Translations under genes and position numbers: made by a program
From: CAZDSS01 sp964508185
GTDB lineage: Bacteria; Pseudomonadota; Alphaproteobacteria; Sphingomonadales; Govanellaceae
Length of the DNA stretch: 14,506 nucleotides
Assembly (NCBI GenBank): GCA_964508185.1
Contig: CAZDSS010000066.1
Location: 1 to 14,506 of the forward strand
Direction: 5' to 3'
The notes under the pieces: generated by a model
Database searches by the model: none
Told to the model about the DNA's origin: nothing
The model's input: the letters and a program-made list of their open reading frames with translations, nothing else
Shown here: positions 12,671 through 14,506 of the stretch, one piece after another
How the letters are laid out: the number at the start of each line of letters is the position of its first letter
How positions within the stretch are numbered: the first letter of the stretch is position 1

Positions 12671-13827
12671 GCCCCCCTCGTTGACTGGGCGTCATCGATG
12701 AGCTTGCGGGCGACGATGACGCGCATGATCTCGTTGGTCCCTTCAAGGATCTGATGAACGCGCAGGTCCCGCAGGAAGCGTTCGATCGGATAATCCCTGA
12801 GATAGCCATAGCCGCCGTGAAGCTGCAAGGCATCGTTGACCACGGAGAAGCCCACATCCGTCGCCATGCGCTTGGCCATGGCGCAATACATGGTGGCGTC
12901 GGGCGCCTTGGCATCCAGTTTGGACGCCGCCTTGTGGAGGAGCAGACGCGCGGCCTCCAGTTCCGTCGCCATGTCGGCGAGCTTGAACTGCAGCGCCTGA
13001 TTGGCGGCGAGCGGCCTGCCGAACTGCTTGCGGTCCTGGACGTAGGTGAGCGCCTCATCAAGGCAGCGGCGCGCCCCCCCGAGCGAGCAGGCCCCGATAT
13101 TGAGGCGGCCGCCGTCGAGTCCCATCATGGCGATCTTGAAGCCGTCGCCCTCGTTGCCGAGGCGGTTGGCGACGGGCACGCGGCAATCCTCGAAGATCAC
13201 CGCCGCCGTGGGCTGGGACTTCCAGCCGAGCTTCTTCTCCTGCGCGCCGAAGGACAGGCCGGGCGTCCCGTTCTCGACCACGAGGCAGGTGATGCCCTTC
13301 GCCCCGTCGTCGCTGGTGCGCACCATGACCACATAGATGTCCGACCGGCCGCCGCCCGAGATGAAGGCCTTGGAACCGTTCAGCACATAGTGGTCGCCGT
13401 CGCGCACCGCCTTGGTGCGGAGGCTGGCCGCGTCCGACCCGGCGTTGGGCTCGGTCAGGCAGTAGCTCGCGAAATGCTCCATGGCGGTGAGCTTCGGGAG
13501 CCATTTCGCGCGCTGTTCCCGGGTGCCGAAGCGGTCGATCATCCAGGACGCCATGTTGTGGATCGAGATGTAGGCGGCGGTCGAAGGGCAGCCCGTCGCC
13601 AGCTCCTCCATGATGATGGCGGCGTCGAGGCGGGTCAGGCCCGATCCCCCGAACTCCTCGTCCACATAGATCCCGGCGAAGCCCAGGGCCGCCGCCTCAC
13701 GCAGTTCGTCGACCGGGAAGATGCTTTCGGCGTCCCATTTCTCGGCCCGGGGCGCGAAGACGTCGGTCGCAAACTGCCGCGCGGTTTCCTGGAATGCCCG
13801 CTGGTCTTCGGTCAGTTCGAACTGCAT
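12667..13827 (-). CDS. Acyl-CoA dehydrogenase, probable isobutyryl-CoA dehydrogenase
   Basis: FAD enzyme that would oxidise isobutyryl-CoA to methacrylyl-CoA, passing electrons to ETF. The 386-residue product has the whole acyl-CoA dehydrogenase fold: an N-terminal helical domain starting FELTEDQRAFQE, signature CLTEPNAGSDAAS at 123-135, FISGGGRSDIYVVMVRT at 155-171, RKQFGRPLAANQALQFKLADM at 266-286 and QLHGGYGYLRDYPIERFLRD at 335-354. The catalytic Glu 362 is in LEGTNEIMR. Substrate choice is inferred from the neighbours mmsA, the hydrolase and mmsB, and from overall likeness to ACAD8-type enzymes; a short-branched-chain or other acyl-CoA substrate remains possible. The ATG at 13827 has GGGAG upstream, 14 bases after mmsA. 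Confidence 0.92.
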   Translation of the reverse strand: MQFELTEDQRAFQETARQFATDVFAPRAEKWDAESIFPVDELREAAALGFAGIYVDEEFGGSGLTRLDAAIIMEELATGCPSTAAYISIHNMASWMIDRFGTREQRAKWLPKLTAMEHFASYCLTEPNAGSDAASLRTKAVRDGDHYVLNGSKAFISGGGRSDIYVVMVRTSDDGAKGITCLVVENGTPGLSFGAQEKKLGWKSQPTAAVIFEDCRVPVANRLGNEGDGFKIAMMGLDGGRLNIGACSLGGARRCLDEALTYVQDRKQFGRPLAANQALQFKLADMATELEAARLLLHKAASKLDAKAPDATMYCAMAKRMATDVGFSVVNDALQLHGGYGYLRDYPIERFLRDLRVHQILEGTNEIMRVIVARKLIDDAQSTRGA

Positions 13828-13841
13828 GGGGCAAGGCTCCC

Positions 13842-14506
13842 TTATTTCAGGGTCGGCATGGCGAACTCGGCGCCCGAGACGCTGTGCCAGCGGCTGGTGA
13901 CGGTCTTGATCTTGGTATAGAACTGAACCGCCTGCATGCCCATGGTGTTGTGGTCGCCGAAGGCCGAATTCTTCCAGCCGCCGAAGGTATGGAAGGAGAG
14001 CGGCACCGGGATCGGGATGTTGATGCCGACCATGCCCACTTCCACCCGGTCCGCATAGGTGCGGGCGGCGTTGCCGTTCTGGGTGAAGATCGAGGTGCCG
14101 TTGCCGTATTCATGGATGCTCGGCAGCTTGAAGGCTTCGTCGATGTCCCTGGCGCGCACGATCTGGAGCGTGGGGCCGAAGATCTCTTCCTTGTAGGCGC
14201 GATGGTTGGGGCTCACCTTGTCAAAGAGCGAGCCGCCCATGAAGAAGCCGTTCTCGTAGCCCTGAAGCTTCAGGTCGCGGCCGTCCACCACGAGCTCCGC
14301 CCCTTCCTGGACGCCGAGATCGATATAGCCCTTCACCTTGTTCCAGTGGTCGCGGGTGACGAGCGGGCCCATTTCCGACGCCGGGTCCAGCGACGGCCCG
14401 ACCTTGATGGTCTCGACCCGCGGCTTCAGCATCTCGACGAGCTTGTCCGCCACCTTGTCGTCGGTGGTGACCGCAACCGAGATCGCCATGCAGCGCTCGC
14501 CCGCCG
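13842..14506 (-). CDS. mmsA: Methylmalonate-semialdehyde dehydrogenase (acylating), C-terminal part
   Basis: CoA-dependent aldehyde dehydrogenase converting methylmalonate semialdehyde to propionyl-CoA and CO2. The window holds the last 221 codons of a protein normally about 500 residues; the remainder lies to the right of the window. The segment begins with AGERCMA, whose Cys (codon 14492-14490) is the catalytic nucleophile of the family. It continues with KVGPSLDPASEMGPLVT, the conserved EEIFGPTLQIVRA, GNGTSIFTQNGNAARTY, GMVGINIPIPVPLSFHTFGGWKNS and a final FYTKIKTVTSRW. The IPIPVPLSFHTFGGWK segment is typical of MmsA rather than generic aldehyde dehydrogenases. An internal ATG at 14489 immediately after the Cys codon is not a plausible start. 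First gene of the valine block as seen here. Confidence 0.95.
   Translation of the reverse strand, partial: AGERCMAISVAVTTDDKVADKLVEMLKPRVETIKVGPSLDPASEMGPLVTRDHWNKVKGYIDLGVQEGAELVVDGRDLKLQGYENGFFMGGSLFDKVSPNHRAYKEEIFGPTLQIVRARDIDEAFKLPSIHEYGNGTSIFTQNGNAARTYADRVEVGMVGINIPIPVPLSFHTFGGWKNSAFGDHNTMGMQAVQFYTKIKTVTSRWHSVSGAEFAMPTLK

Noticed and set aside
11624..13920. Long plus-strand open frames opposite the hydrolase and acyl-CoA dehydrogenase genes
   Set aside because: Composition is that of a shadow frame, and the minus-strand genes carry full catalytic motifs; no plus-strand ribosome binding site or promoter was noticed.

Overview
The window is GC-rich and every supported gene lies on the minus strand, so transcription runs from the right end to the left. 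It looks like an alphaproteobacterium, most plausibly of the Rhodospirillales type. The signs are C4-pathway 5-aminolevulinate synthase, the order glyA-nrdR-ribD-ribE-ribB-ribH-nusB-thiL, a RibB fused to a degenerate RibA-like domain, an LdtR-like MarR regulator, a small protein resembling DUF6898, and a membrane pyrophosphatase. This assignment is inference from gene content; there is no rRNA or other marker here.

Layout in the direction of transcription. (1) 14506-10660: valine catabolism block, mmsA (N-terminus outside the window), an acyl-CoA dehydrogenase of isobutyryl-CoA type, 3-hydroxyisobutyryl-CoA hydrolase, and mmsB. They convert isobutyryl-CoA towards propionyl-CoA; the enoyl-CoA hydratase step is not in the window. 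(2) 10584-10069: a MarR-family regulator with a good extended -10 promoter and an inverted repeat across its likely transcription start, suggesting autoregulation. (3) 9936-8516: hemA, whose stop overlaps the GTG start of a 70-residue protein. The 132-base gap upstream of hemA holds a candidate promoter and a repeated octamer. (4) 8430-6059: rpiB, glyA and nrdR. (5) 6013-1193: ribD, ribE, ribB(X), ribH, nusB and thiL, tightly packed riboflavin genes followed by the transcription antitermination factor and the thiamine-phosphate kinase. (6) 1182-718: a single-pass membrane protein resembling FliL, starting 10 bases after the thiL stop. (7) 494-1: the N-terminal 164 codons of the proton-pumping pyrophosphatase hppA, preceded by a 223-base gap with three consecutive inverted repeats.

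The genes serve vitamin and cofactor supply (FMN/FAD, thiamine diphosphate, haem, one-carbon units) and branched-chain amino-acid breakdown. Glycine links glyA and hemA: GlyA makes it and ALA synthase consumes it. Propionyl-CoA from valine could in principle feed succinyl-CoA, the other ALA synthase substrate. No mobile element, CRISPR array, tRNA, rRNA or phage gene was seen, and no stretch over 300 bases lacks a gene. I did not find an obviously new multi-gene system. The points most worth a second look are the zinc-ligand-free RibX domain, the regulatory architecture of the marR and hemA promoters, the hppA leader, and the two small poorly characterised proteins (70 and 154 residues).
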